From an uncultured Collinsella sp. (GTDB taxonomy: Bacteria > Actinomycetota > Coriobacteriia > Coriobacteriales > Coriobacteriaceae): 10,055 bases of DNA. Made by a program: the position numbers and the translations under genes. The stretch's first letter is position 1. Each line of letters starts with the position of its first letter. The DNA lies in NCBI GenBank assembly GCA_900554455.1, contig USHT01000025.1, forward strand, positions 1 through 10,055, read 5' to 3'. The notes under the pieces are model-generated. The model saw only the letters and a program-made list of their open reading frames with translations, was not told the origin of the DNA and did no database searches. Positions 1 to 6,010 of the stretch are shown here, one piece after another.

Positions 1-1217
1 ACCAGGAAGACCTTCGCATTTTGAAGGACTTGGGTCTGGATACCTATCGCACTTCCATCCAGTGGAGCCGTCTGCTCGATGCCGACGGCAACCTCAACGA
101 GGAAGGTGCCGCGTGGTATCACGAGTTGTTCCGCGCCTCTCGCGAAGCCGGCTTGGAGCCGTTTGTCAACTTGTACCACTTTGACATGCCCACCTACCTC
201 TTTAACCGTGGCGGCTGGGAGAGCCGTGAGGTTGTCGAGGCTTACGCACATTACGCCGACGTCGCCTTCCACGAGTTTGGCCAGGAGATTAAGTACTGGT
301 TCACCTTTAACGAGCCCATCGTCGAGCCCGAGCAGCGCTATCAGGAGGGCGTGTGGTTCCCGCAGCTCCACGACTTCAACCGCGCCCGCACCGTGCAGTA
401 TCACATCTCGCTGGCGCACGCGCTGGCCGTGGCCAACTATCGTCGCGCCTATGACGAGGGCGCTATTCGCGCCGATGCCAAGATCGGCATGATCAACTGC
501 TTTACCCCGGTCTACACCAAGGAGAACCCCAGCGAGGCGGACCTCGAGGCCGTGCGCATGACCAGCGGCATCAACAACCGCTGGTGGCTCGACCTCATCA
601 CCAAGGGCGAGCTTCCTGCCGACGTGCTCGACAGCCTGGCCGAGGGCGGCGTTAAGCTCCCGTTCCGCGCCGGCGACCAAGAGATCCTCAAGCAGGGTGT
701 TGTCGACTGGCTAGGCTGCAACTACTACCACCCCACGCGTGTTCAGGCGCCGGCGAGCAAGGTCGACCAGTACGGCCTGCCGCACTTTGCCGACGAGTAC
801 GTATGGCCCGACGCCGTTATGAACGAGAGCCGCGGCTGGGAGATCTACCCGCAGGGCCTCTACGACTTTGGCATGGACTGCGCTAAGAACTACCCCGATC
901 TTGAGTGGTTCGTTTCCGAGAACGGCATCGGCATCATGGACGAATACAAGAACCGTGACGCCGAAGGAACCATCCAGGATGACTACCGCGTCGACTTTGT
1001 ACGTCAGCACCTGGAGTGGGTGGCCAAGGCCATCGACGAGGGCGCCAAGTGCCGCGGATACCATTATTGGGCCGTCATCGATAACTGGTCTTGGGCCAAT
1101 GCCTTTAAGAATCGCTATGGCTTTGTCGAGGTCGATCTGATGGATGGCTATAAGCGCCGTCTTAAGAAGTCGGCGGCCTGGCTCAAACAGGTCGCCACGA
1201 CCCACGTGGTTGATTAG
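1..1217 (+). CDS. 6-phospho-beta-glycosidase, glycoside hydrolase family 1 (5' end outside window)
   Basis: This cytoplasmic retaining glycosidase would split a 6-phosphorylated beta-glucoside delivered by the PTS into glucose 6-phosphate (or galactose 6-phosphate) plus aglycone or sugar. The frame is open from base 3 with no start, and the first residues QEDLRILKDLG match the early (beta/alpha)8 region of GH1, so about 50-70 N-terminal residues are missing. Counting from the TTG codon at 21 as residue 1, the acid/base is E98 in FNEP and the nucleophile is E300 in SENG. The glutamate that binds the sugar 4/6-hydroxyls in ordinary beta-glucosidases (DNFEW) is serine here (DNWSW, S357), followed by K363, R365 and Y366, which resembles the phosphate pocket of LacG/BglA-type enzymes. 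The PTS genes downstream support a phospho-substrate. Whether glucose or galactose is preferred is unresolved; W358 is a LacG-like feature. Confidence 0.9.
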   Translation, partial: QEDLRILKDLGLDTYRTSIQWSRLLDADGNLNEEGAAWYHELFRASREAGLEPFVNLYHFDMPTYLFNRGGWESREVVEAYAHYADVAFHEFGQEIKYWFTFNEPIVEPEQRYQEGVWFPQLHDFNRARTVQYHISLAHALAVANYRRAYDEGAIRADAKIGMINCFTPVYTKENPSEADLEAVRMTSGINNRWWLDLITKGELPADVLDSLAEGGVKLPFRAGDQEILKQGVVDWLGCNYYHPTRVQAPASKVDQYGLPHFADEYVWPDAVMNESRGWEIYPQGLYDFGMDCAKNYPDLEWFVSENGIGIMDEYKNRDAEGTIQDDYRVDFVRQHLEWVAKAIDEGAKCRGYHYWAVIDNWSWANAFKNRYGFVEVDLMDGYKRRLKKSAAWLKQVATTHVVD

Positions 1218-1336
1218 CGACCGGACGAACGTCCAGACCGCGCGCCGCCGCGCGCAACACATGGCACATCTGGTGGCAGAGGGCGACAGACCACCGTGCG
1301 CATAGGAAAGGCCGGATTTGAAAGTTAGGAGCAATC
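1218..1336 (+). other. Intercistronic spacer with GC-rich hairpins, no U-tract
   Basis: This 119-nt gap between the GH1 and EIIC genes holds a hairpin with arms GCGCGC at 1240-1245 and 1250-1255 (loop CGCC). A second, bulged hairpin pairs GCAC (1264-1267) plus GGTGG (1272-1276) with CCACC GTGC (1291-1299). A short GGACG/CGTCC inverted repeat lies at 1223-1234. None is followed by a run of T, so I do not call a terminator. The genes are probably co-transcribed, and the hairpins may mark RNA processing or stability points. No LicT/BglG-type antiterminator site with terminator was recognised. The EIIC gene has its SD (TAGGAG, near 1326-1331) just before its ATG. Confidence 0.45.
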
Positions 1337-2680
1337 ATGGCCAGTGACAACGGAAAGAGCTTCCTCGACAAGTTTGCCGAGGTCTCTGCGAAGGTGGGAA
1401 ACCAGGTTCACCTGCGTTCCCTGCGTGACGCCTTCGCGACCATCACGCCGCTCTATATCCTTGCGGGTATCGCGGTTCTTATTAACAACGTCGTGTTCCC
1501 TCTGTTCCCGCTCGATGCGGCGGGCCTTGCCAACCTTCAGACGTGGGGTTCGGCGATTACGCTGGGCACCCTCAACGTCTCTGCCATTATCTTGGCCGGA
1601 TTGATTGGCTACAGCCTCGCTAAGAACAAGCGCTTCGATAATCCGCTTGCTTGCATGGTCGTCGCTATCTCTGCCTTCGTCATCATGATGCCGCAGCAGA
1701 TCACCGCCACGCTTGCCGCCACGAGCCCACTGCTCACCGACAAGATCACCTCCGCCGAGGTCACGGGCGCCCTTTCGACTGCCAACACCGGCACCAACGG
1801 TCTGTTCTCGGCTATTATCATCGCCCTGCTTTCCGTCTCGCTCTTCATCAAGATTTCTGGCGTCGAGAAGCTCAAGGTTAAGCTGGGCGAGGGCGTGCCT
1901 CCCGCGGTCTCCAACTCCTTCAACGTCATGATTCCGATGCTGCTTAACCTCGCGGTCTTCGCTCTTGCCGCAGCCCTGCTCGCCGTGTGCGCCGGCACCG
2001 ATCTGTGCACCATCATCTCCACGTGCATCTCCAACCCGCTCAAGAGCATCATGAACGCTGGTCCGTGGGCTGTTATCCTCATCTACACCCTTGCTAACCT
2101 GCTGTTCTGCGTCGGTATTCACCAGTCCACCATCTCTGGCGCTACCGTCGAGCCGATCCTGACCATGCTCATCGTCGACAACATGGCTACCTTTGCCGCC
2201 GGTGGCACCATCCAGCCCGATCACTACATGAACATGCAGATCGTTAACAGCTTCGCCCTCATCGGCGGCTCGGGCTGCACCCTCATGCTCCTGCTCGACA
2301 CGCTCCTGTTCTCCAAAAACAAGGCTTCCGAGACCGTTTCCAAGATGGCTATCCTGCCTGGTCTGTTCAACATCAACGAGCCGGTTATCTACGGTTACCC
2401 CATCGTGTACAACCTGCCGCTCATGATCCCGTTTGTCCTCCTTCCCGACCTGTTCATCGGCATCACCTATGGCCTTACCTGCGCAGGCATCATCAGCCCC
2501 TGCATCGCCCAGGTGCCCTGGACCATGCCTCCCGTCATCAATGCCCTGCTCGCTACGGGCTTTGACTGGCGCGCTGGCGTGTGGCAGGCTATCGAGATTG
2601 TCATTGGCATGGCCGTCTACCTGCCCTTTATGAAGATTTCCGAGAAGGCAATCGCCAAGCAGGAGGCTCTCGCCGAGTAG
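1337..2680 (+). CDS. celB: PTS lactose/cellobiose-family transporter subunit EIIC
   Basis: This is the membrane channel subunit of a phosphotransferase system, which binds a beta-glucoside outside and releases it inside as it is phosphorylated by EIIB. It has 447 residues, the usual length for a stand-alone ChbC/CelB EIIC, with about ten hydrophobic segments from residue 33 onward. Near-diagnostic motifs are the N-terminal amphipathic LDKFAEVSAKVGNQVHLRSL and PGLFNINEPVIYG at 341-353. E348 in NINEP and H262 in GIHQ match the substrate-contacting Glu and His of the structurally known ChbC, with similar spacing. The ATG at 1337 follows TAGGAG at a normal distance. It lies between the GH1 gene and the EIIB gene (161 bp downstream). 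Cellobiose or another aryl/alkyl-beta-glucoside is the likely substrate by family and context; chitobiose or lactose cannot be excluded. Confidence 0.93.
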   Translation: MASDNGKSFLDKFAEVSAKVGNQVHLRSLRDAFATITPLYILAGIAVLINNVVFPLFPLDAAGLANLQTWGSAITLGTLNVSAIILAGLIGYSLAKNKRFDNPLACMVVAISAFVIMMPQQITATLAATSPLLTDKITSAEVTGALSTANTGTNGLFSAIIIALLSVSLFIKISGVEKLKVKLGEGVPPAVSNSFNVMIPMLLNLAVFALAAALLAVCAGTDLCTIISTCISNPLKSIMNAGPWAVILIYTLANLLFCVGIHQSTISGATVEPILTMLIVDNMATFAAGGTIQPDHYMNMQIVNSFALIGGSGCTLMLLLDTLLFSKNKASETVSKMAILPGLFNINEPVIYGYPIVYNLPLMIPFVLLPDLFIGITYGLTCAGIISPCIAQVPWTMPPVINALLATGFDWRAGVWQAIEIVIGMAVYLPFMKISEKAIAKQEALAE

Positions 2681-2841
2681 AACGCCTAACGTTCGTCCCT
2701 TTCACCTTTGCGGACGCCGGTACGCGGCGCCGGTGCCCGCAGCTCTCTCCCTTGTGTAAAGATGCAGGGGGGTGGGCACAATAGCCGCAAGGAATAAAAC
2801 CAGTTGTCGTCTGCGCGCCGCGCAGTTATAAGGAGGAAACC
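2681..2841 (+). other. EIIC-EIIB spacer
   Basis: This 161-nt gap is long for subunits of one transporter. It holds a 5-bp hairpin (CGCCG 2715-2719 with CGGCG 2725-2729), a TTGTG/CACAA inverted pair (2752-2756, 2777-2781), a G-rich run at 2767-2776, and a strong short hairpin at 2811-2825 listed separately. No terminator U-tract and no convincing promoter were found. The -35-like TTGTGT at 2752 lacks a partner at good spacing. Co-transcription with possible subunit-specific processing is the simplest reading. Confidence 0.35.
2811..2825 (+). promoter_or_regulatory. Hairpin immediately upstream of the EIIB ribosome-binding site
   Basis: The 15-nt segment CTGCGCG-C-CGCGCAG is a perfect inverted repeat. 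In RNA it would form a 6-bp all-canonical stem with loop GCC. It ends 5 nt before the SD AGGAGG (2831-2836). It could be a 5' stability stem left after cleavage, or a protein-binding dyad. No function is shown by sequence alone. Confidence 0.4.
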
Positions 2842-3144
2842 ATGAAGAAGATCATGCTCTGCTGCAATGCCGGTATGTCCACGAGCCTGCTGGTCCAGAA
2901 GATGCAGGCCGAGGTTGCAAACCGTGGTCTGGATATTGAGGTCGAGGCTCGTCCCATGAACGAGGCCCACGATCACCTGGACGAGTGCGACATGTTGCTG
3001 CTTGGTCCGCAGATCGGCTACACCAAGGGCGATTTTGAGAAGGAGGCCGCCGGTCGTTTTCCGGTCGAGGTCATCAACATGGTCGACTACGGCCGCATGA
3101 ACGCTGCCGGCATCATCGACCACTGCGTCAGCGTGATGGGCTAG
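2842..3144 (+). CDS. celA: PTS lactose/cellobiose-family subunit EIIB
   Basis: This cytoplasmic phosphocarrier takes phosphate from EIIA onto a cysteine and gives it to the sugar in EIIC. It has 100 residues, standard for single-domain ChbB/CelA proteins. The N-terminus is MKKIMLCCNAGMSTSLL: C8 is the expected phosphorylated cysteine, and NAGMSTS forms the phosphate-binding loop. A second cysteine (C7) directly precedes it. The PQIGY segment and the late VEVINMVDYGRMN stretch are also typical of the family. The ATG has a strong SD AGGAGG at 2831-2836. The EIIA gene starts 9 nt after the stop, so the two are almost certainly co-translated. Confidence 0.95.
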   Translation: MKKIMLCCNAGMSTSLLVQKMQAEVANRGLDIEVEARPMNEAHDHLDECDMLLLGPQIGYTKGDFEKEAAGRFPVEVINMVDYGRMNAAGIIDHCVSVMG

Positions 3145-3153
3145 GTGCTCTGC

Positions 3154-3486
3154 ATGGAGGATATGAACGAACTGCAGATGACCTGCTTTGAGATCATCAG
3201 CTACGTCGGTACCGCCAAGAGCATGTACATGAATGCCGTGCAAAAGGCCAAGGAGGGCGATTTTGACGCCGCCGAGGAGCTTATCAAGCAGGGCGACGAG
3301 GCCTATAACGGTGGCCACGATGTTCACATGGGGCTTCTGAAGAAGGAGGCCAACGGCGAACGTAACGGCGAGGCCCCGTTGATTTTGCTGCATGCCGAGG
3401 ACCAGATGGCCGGCACCGAGACCATGCGCGTCATGGCGACGGAGCTCATCGAGGTTCACAAGCAGCTGCAGGCACTTCAGGCCTAG
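3154..3486 (+). CDS. celC: PTS lactose/cellobiose-family subunit EIIA
   Basis: This cytoplasmic, helical (normally trimeric) protein passes phosphate from HPr to EIIB. With the ATG at 3154 it has 110 residues, a normal family length. H55 in GGHDVHMG aligns with the phosphorylated histidine of ChbA/LacA; H58 is nearby. The later LLHAEDQ (H80-Q84) carries the conserved metal-binding aspartate D83. A GTG at 3145 directly after the EIIB stop would add three residues. I prefer ATG 3154 because the product then begins MEDMNEL, like relatives, with AGGTG (3143-3147) as a modest SD. An ATG at 3163 has GGAGG only 2 nt upstream, which is too close. It is the last gene of the operon, and a terminator follows within 90 nt. 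Confidence 0.93.
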   Translation: MEDMNELQMTCFEIISYVGTAKSMYMNAVQKAKEGDFDAAEELIKQGDEAYNGGHDVHMGLLKKEANGERNGEAPLILLHAEDQMAGTETMRVMATELIEVHKQLQALQA

Positions 3487-3505
3487 TCGGCGTTATCGCC
3501 GCGAC

Positions 3506-3519
3506 GGACCGTGCGGTCC
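3506..3519 (+). other. 3' UTR hairpin upstream of the operon terminator
   Basis: GGACCGTGCGGTCC is an inverted repeat (5-bp stem, loop GTGC) about 20 nt after the EIIA stop. It has no T-run and precedes the true terminator. It may act as a 3' stabilising stem. Confidence 0.35.
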
Positions 3520-3543
3520 AACAGACAACATAGTCCCTTTGAC

Positions 3544-3569
3544 GGGCGCCTCCCGGCGCCTTTATTTTT
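3544..3569 (+). terminator. Intrinsic terminator of the PTS/GH1 operon
   Basis: GGCGCC (3545-3550), loop TCCC, GGCGCC (3555-3560), then TTTATTTTT (3561-3569). A G-T pair extends the stem outward by one. This is a well-formed Rho-independent terminator ending the operon before the glucokinase gene. Confidence 0.85.
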
Positions 3570-3619
3570 GGGGATGGTCTTGCGCGGCCTGTTGGGCAGC
3601 CAATTGCGTTACCCCAGAT

Positions 3620-3660
3620 AAAACCTGCCAAAACAAACCTGTCCCTTTTTGGTAGGTTTT
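3620..3660 (-). repeat. Hairpin repeat R1, loop word GGGACAGGTT (- strand)
   Basis: The arms are AAAACCTGCCAAAA (3620-3633) and TTTTGGTAGGTTTT (3647-3660): 14 positions with one mismatch that becomes a G-U pair in RNA. The 13-nt loop read on the - strand is AGGGACAGGTTTG. A-rich and T-rich ends make it look like a bidirectional terminator as well. The loop shares the word GGG(A/T)CAGGTT with the hairpin after the ROK gene, in opposite orientation, although the stems are unrelated. Confidence 0.65.
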
Positions 3661-3674
3661 TGCCTTGAGAGCGG

Positions 3675-3680
3675 TACCAT
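3675..3680 (+). promoter_or_regulatory. Putative -10 element for the ROK kinase gene
   Basis: TACCAT fits the actinobacterial TAnnnT -10 pattern and lies between terminator-like structures and the gene. The same TACCAT occurs upstream of the pyrophosphatase gene. No clear -35 is visible at 16-18 nt upstream, where the R1 hairpin arm lies. Confidence 0.35.
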
Positions 3681-3714
3681 ACAGGCAATGTTTAAACGAG
3701 AAAGGTGGGCTCCC

Positions 3715-4668
3715 ATGGAACCTAAACAGTACTACATCGGCATCGACGTCGGCGGCACTTCGGTTAAGGAAGGCCTGTTCGACGAGGACGGCAACCTGCT
3801 TGCCAAGGCCAGCGTGCCCACGCCTCCTATCGTTGACGCCGCGGGCTTTGCCGCGGTGACCGAGGCTATCGACCAGGTGGTCGCCAAGGCACAGATTCCG
3901 CGCGCCTTTGTGGCAGGCATTGGCCTGGCCGTTCCGTGCCCCATCCCGGCGTCGGGCGATGCCAAGGTCAAGGCCAACATTGCCATTAACCTGCCCGAGC
4001 TCAAGATCGCCATCCAGGAGCACTGCCCTGATGCGGTCGTTAAGTATGAGAACGATGCCAACGCCGCCGCCATGGGCGAGGCCTGGCTCGGTTCTGCCAA
4101 GGGCGTGCAGAACGTGGTGATGGTCACCATCGGTACCGGCGTGGGCGGCGGCGTTATCGTTAACGGCGACGTGGTATCGGGCGTTGTGGGTGCCGGCGGC
4201 GAGATTGGCCACATGTGCCTGAACCCGGCCGAGGAGCGCACCTGCGGCTGTGGCGGCCATGGCCACCTGGAGCAGTATTCCAGCGCCACCGGCGTGGTGA
4301 GCAATTACCTGGCCGAGTGCAAGAAGGCGGGCGTCGAGCCCATCGAGCTCACCGGCCCCTCCGATTCCAAGGACGTGTTCCAGGCCTGCCGCGAGGGCGA
4401 CAAGCTCGCGCTGGCAGCTGCTGATACCATGGCTGACTATCTCGGTCGTGCTCTGGCACTTATCGCCAACGTGGTCGACCCCGAGATGTTCCTGATCGGT
4501 GGCGGCGCGTCCGCTTCGGCCGATGTCTACCTCGATAAGGTTCGCGAGCACTTCCAGCGCTACGCGCTTTCCGCCTCGCGCGAGACGCCCATTAAGGTTG
4601 CTTCGCTCGGCAACGACGCCGGCATCATCGGTGCCGCCTACGTAGCCCTGCGCGCCGCCGGTAAATAG
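3715..4668 (+). CDS. glk: ROK-family sugar kinase, probable glucokinase
   Basis: This would phosphorylate glucose at O6 with ATP in the cytoplasm. With the ATG at 3715 it has 317 residues, the usual ROK glucokinase size. DVGGT (11-15) is the first phosphate-binding motif. ENDAN (112-116) carries the catalytic base D114, and TIGTGVGGG (138-146) is the second phosphate motif. E163 and H166 (EIGH) bind sugar and zinc, and LEQYSSATG follows the zinc loop. The zinc loop reads C177-G-C179-GGHG-H184, so the usual third cysteine of CxCGxxGC is histidine. I chose ATG 3715 because AAAGGTGG (3701-3708) sits 6 nt upstream. The in-frame ATG at 3688 would lie at the predicted transcription start with no SD. 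A role in catching glucose released by the upstream GH1 enzyme is inference from context. N-acetylglucosamine, mannose or fructose kinase activity cannot be excluded. Confidence 0.88.
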   Translation: MEPKQYYIGIDVGGTSVKEGLFDEDGNLLAKASVPTPPIVDAAGFAAVTEAIDQVVAKAQIPRAFVAGIGLAVPCPIPASGDAKVKANIAINLPELKIAIQEHCPDAVVKYENDANAAAMGEAWLGSAKGVQNVVMVTIGTGVGGGVIVNGDVVSGVVGAGGEIGHMCLNPAEERTCGCGGHGHLEQYSSATGVVSNYLAECKKAGVEPIELTGPSDSKDVFQACREGDKLALAAADTMADYLGRALALIANVVDPEMFLIGGGASASADVYLDKVREHFQRYALSASRETPIKVASLGNDAGIIGAAYVALRAAGK

Positions 4669-4669
4669 C

Positions 4670-4720
4670 TGGTGCAAGGGGGTCAGGTTACTTTGCACCA
4701 ACATGGTGCAAAAGGGACAG
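4670..4720 (+). repeat. Hairpin repeat R2 plus half-copy R3, loop words GGGTCAGGTT and GGGACAG
   Basis: It starts two bases after the ROK stop codon. R2 has arms TGGTGCAA (4670-4677) and TTGCACCA (4693-4700) around a 15-nt loop containing GGGTCAGGTT. R3 begins again with TGGTGCAA (4704-4711) followed by AAGGGACAG and lacks its right arm. The R2 right arm can pair instead with R3 (TTTGCACCA at 4692-4700 with TGGTGCAAA at 4704-4712, loop ACA), giving two mutually exclusive hairpins. AAAAGGGACAG at 4710-4720 is the exact inverse of CTGTCCCTTTT at 3639-3649 in R1. There is no T-run on either strand, so it is not an ordinary terminator. Confidence 0.65.
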
Positions 4721-4790
4721 CCTTGGCCCCCATACCTGCCACAAAATATGCCGTGGCCCTTCCGTCTGCGAAGGCTCGGCATCGGCGTGC

Positions 4791-4796
4791 TACCAT
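4791..4796 (+). promoter_or_regulatory. Putative -10 element for ppaC
   Basis: TACCAT in the context GTGCTACCATAG, 39 nt before the ppaC start, matches the element before the ROK gene. No good -35 was found. The position gives a plausible short 5' UTR. Confidence 0.35.
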
Positions 4797-4834
4797 AGCT
4801 ACGTCCAAGTACACATATCAAGTGGAGGATATCC

Positions 4835-5758
4835 ATGGCAAACGTTCTTGTCTTTGGTCACCAGAACCCCGATAACGACGCCATCATGAGCGCCGTCGTC
4901 CTGTCCCAGCTGCTTAACCAGGTTGAGTATGCCGGCAACACCTACGAGGCTTGCGCTCTGGGCCAGCTTCCGGCCGAGTCCGCCAGGCTGCTCGCCGATG
5001 CCGGCATTGCCGAGCCCCGCGTGATCGAGTCCGTCGAGGCCGGTCAGCTCGTCGTCCTCACCGACCACAACGAGTCCGCCCAGTCCGTCGCCGGCCTTAA
5101 GGACGCCACGGTCTTTGGTGTTGTCGACCATCACCGCATCGGCGACTTCGAGACCGCCGGCCCGCTGCACTACATCTGCCTGCCCTGGGGCTCCAGCTGC
5201 ACCATCGTCACCAAGCTCGCCGGCGTGCTCGGCGTTGAGCTTTCCGACGTCCAGGCCAAGCTGCTGCTCTCGGCCATGATGACCGACACGCTCATGCTCA
5301 AGAGCCCCACCACCACCGATGTCGACCGCGCCGTCGCCGCCAAGCTCGGCGAGCAGGTGGGCGTCGACCCGGTCAAGTTTGGCATGGAGGTCTTCCTCAC
5401 CCGTCCGTCTGGCTCCTTCACCGCAGCCGAGATGGTCGGCAACGACATCAAGATGTTCGAGCCCGCCGGCAAGAAGCTGCTCATCGGCCAGTACGAGACT
5501 GTCGACAAGACTCGCGCACTCGGCATGATCGACGAGATTCGCGAGGCCATGCGCTCCTACGCCGCCGAGAAGGGCGCCGACGGCATCGTCCTGTGCATCA
5601 CTGACATCATGGAGGAGGGCTCGCAGGTCCTGCTCGAGGGCGAGACCGAGGCTGCTCAGAAGGGCCTGGGCATTGCCGACGAGCACGACGGCGTCTGGAT
5701 GCCGGGCGTCCTCTCCCGTAAGAAGCAGGTCGCTGCCCCCATCATGGCCGCCTGCTAG
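4835..5758 (+). CDS. ppaC: Manganese-dependent (family II, DHH) inorganic pyrophosphatase
   Basis: This cytoplasmic enzyme hydrolyses pyrophosphate to two phosphates, pulling biosynthetic reactions forward. It has 307 residues, the normal length for a family II enzyme without the CBS/DRTGG insert, so no nucleotide regulation through CBS domains is expected. The N-terminal DHH domain shows FGHQNPDNDAI with metal ligands H9, D13 and D15, then D77 (TDHNE), H99-H100 in the VVDHH signature, and D151 (MMTDT). The C-terminal domain ends with the substrate-binding SRKKQ (294-298). Position 14 is N where Bacillus has T. GGAGG (4824-4828) lies 6 nt before the ATG. It appears to be a single-gene unit with its own -10 and a strong terminator right after it. 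Confidence 0.96.
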   Translation: MANVLVFGHQNPDNDAIMSAVVLSQLLNQVEYAGNTYEACALGQLPAESARLLADAGIAEPRVIESVEAGQLVVLTDHNESAQSVAGLKDATVFGVVDHHRIGDFETAGPLHYICLPWGSSCTIVTKLAGVLGVELSDVQAKLLLSAMMTDTLMLKSPTTTDVDRAVAAKLGEQVGVDPVKFGMEVFLTRPSGSFTAAEMVGNDIKMFEPAGKKLLIGQYETVDKTRALGMIDEIREAMRSYAAEKGADGIVLCITDIMEEGSQVLLEGETEAAQKGLGIADEHDGVWMPGVLSRKKQVAAPIMAAC

Positions 5759-5777
5759 GTTTAGTTGACCAAACGCC

Positions 5778-5817
5778 ACGACCGGATCGCGGACGCCCCG
5801 CGCTCCGGTCGTTTTTT
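5778..5817 (+). terminator. Intrinsic terminator of ppaC
   Basis: The outer stem ACGACCGGA (5778-5786) pairs with TCCGGTCGT (5804-5812). An inner stem CGCGG (5788-5792) pairs with CCGCG (5798-5802). A run of six T follows at 5812-5817. It is strong and unambiguous. Confidence 0.92.
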
Positions 5818-5859
5818 GTGCATGCGCCGCGTCGTCTCTTGGACAGGCGTGCCCGTGCC

Positions 5860-5880
5860 GTTGAGCAAATAATGTTCAAC
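5860..5880. promoter_or_regulatory. 21-bp dyad, candidate operator upstream of nhaA
   Basis: GTTGAGCA (5860-5867) and TGTTCAAC (5873-5880) form an 8-5-8 inverted repeat around AATAA, with one mismatched position per arm. The AT-rich centre and the size suit a dimeric helix-turn-helix regulator. It lies 145 nt upstream of nhaA, beyond the ppaC terminator. No regulator gene is next to it, so the partner is unknown. Confidence 0.4.
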
Positions 5881-5955
5881 CTGTGGTTCCGCTTTTCGGC
5901 CACGCCTGCGTGCTTGTCGTGCAGGGTAGGCTAGATGCAAGCGTAATACGTTAGA

Positions 5956-5991
5956 GCGCGGCACCGCCACTTGGGCGGGCCGTGCTTTTTT
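5956..5991 (+). terminator. Intrinsic terminator in the nhaA leader (candidate attenuator)
   Basis: GCGCGGC (5956-5962) pairs with GCCGTGC (5979-5985, one G-U). A5963 is bulged, and CCGCC (5964-5968) pairs with GGCGG (5974-5978) around loop ACTTG. TTTTTT follows at 5986-5991. The ppaC gene already has a terminator 140 bp earlier, and this one ends only 33 nt before the nhaA ATG. It therefore probably acts on the nhaA leader transcript. GCCGCGT at 5826-5832 is complementary to the left arm and could compete if the transcript starts that far upstream. Confidence 0.7.
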
Positions 5992-5994
5992 AAG

Positions 5995-6010
5995 ACGGGA
6001 GCTTTCCCGT
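5995..6010 (+). promoter_or_regulatory. Hairpin abutting the nhaA Shine-Dalgarno site
   Basis: ACGGGA (5995-6000), loop GCTT, TCCCGT (6005-6010): a 6-bp stem ending one base before AAAGGAG (6012-6018). It may hold the SD region open, or be part of a leader switch together with the terminator just upstream. Confidence 0.45.

Noticed and set aside
1218-1336. BglG/LicT-type antiterminator (RAT) site before EIIC
   Set aside because: Hairpins are present but there is no overlapping terminator with a U-tract, which that mechanism needs.
1325-2224. 299-codon - strand open frame opposite the EIIC gene
   Set aside because: The predicted product is highly charged and repetitive (Asp/Arg/Gly), typical of antisense to a hydrophobic transporter.
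3145-3153. GTG start for EIIA directly after the EIIB stop
   Set aside because: It would add only three residues. ATG 3154 gives the typical N-terminus and has an upstream AGGTG at usable spacing, though GTG cannot be fully excluded.
4670-4712. Transcription terminator for the glucokinase gene
   Set aside because: Stems are good but no T-run follows on either strand, so a repeat element explains it better.
3562-4836. Long open frame on the - strand opposite the glucokinase gene (424 codons)
   Set aside because: It is antisense to a clear ROK gene, low-complexity in composition (Ala/Gly/His/Asp-rich) with no domain motif or SD. It is a product of GC-rich codon bias.
4799-5779. 326-codon - strand open frame opposite ppaC
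   Set aside because: The + strand frame carries all family II pyrophosphatase motifs; the antisense frame has none and no ribosome-binding site was seen.
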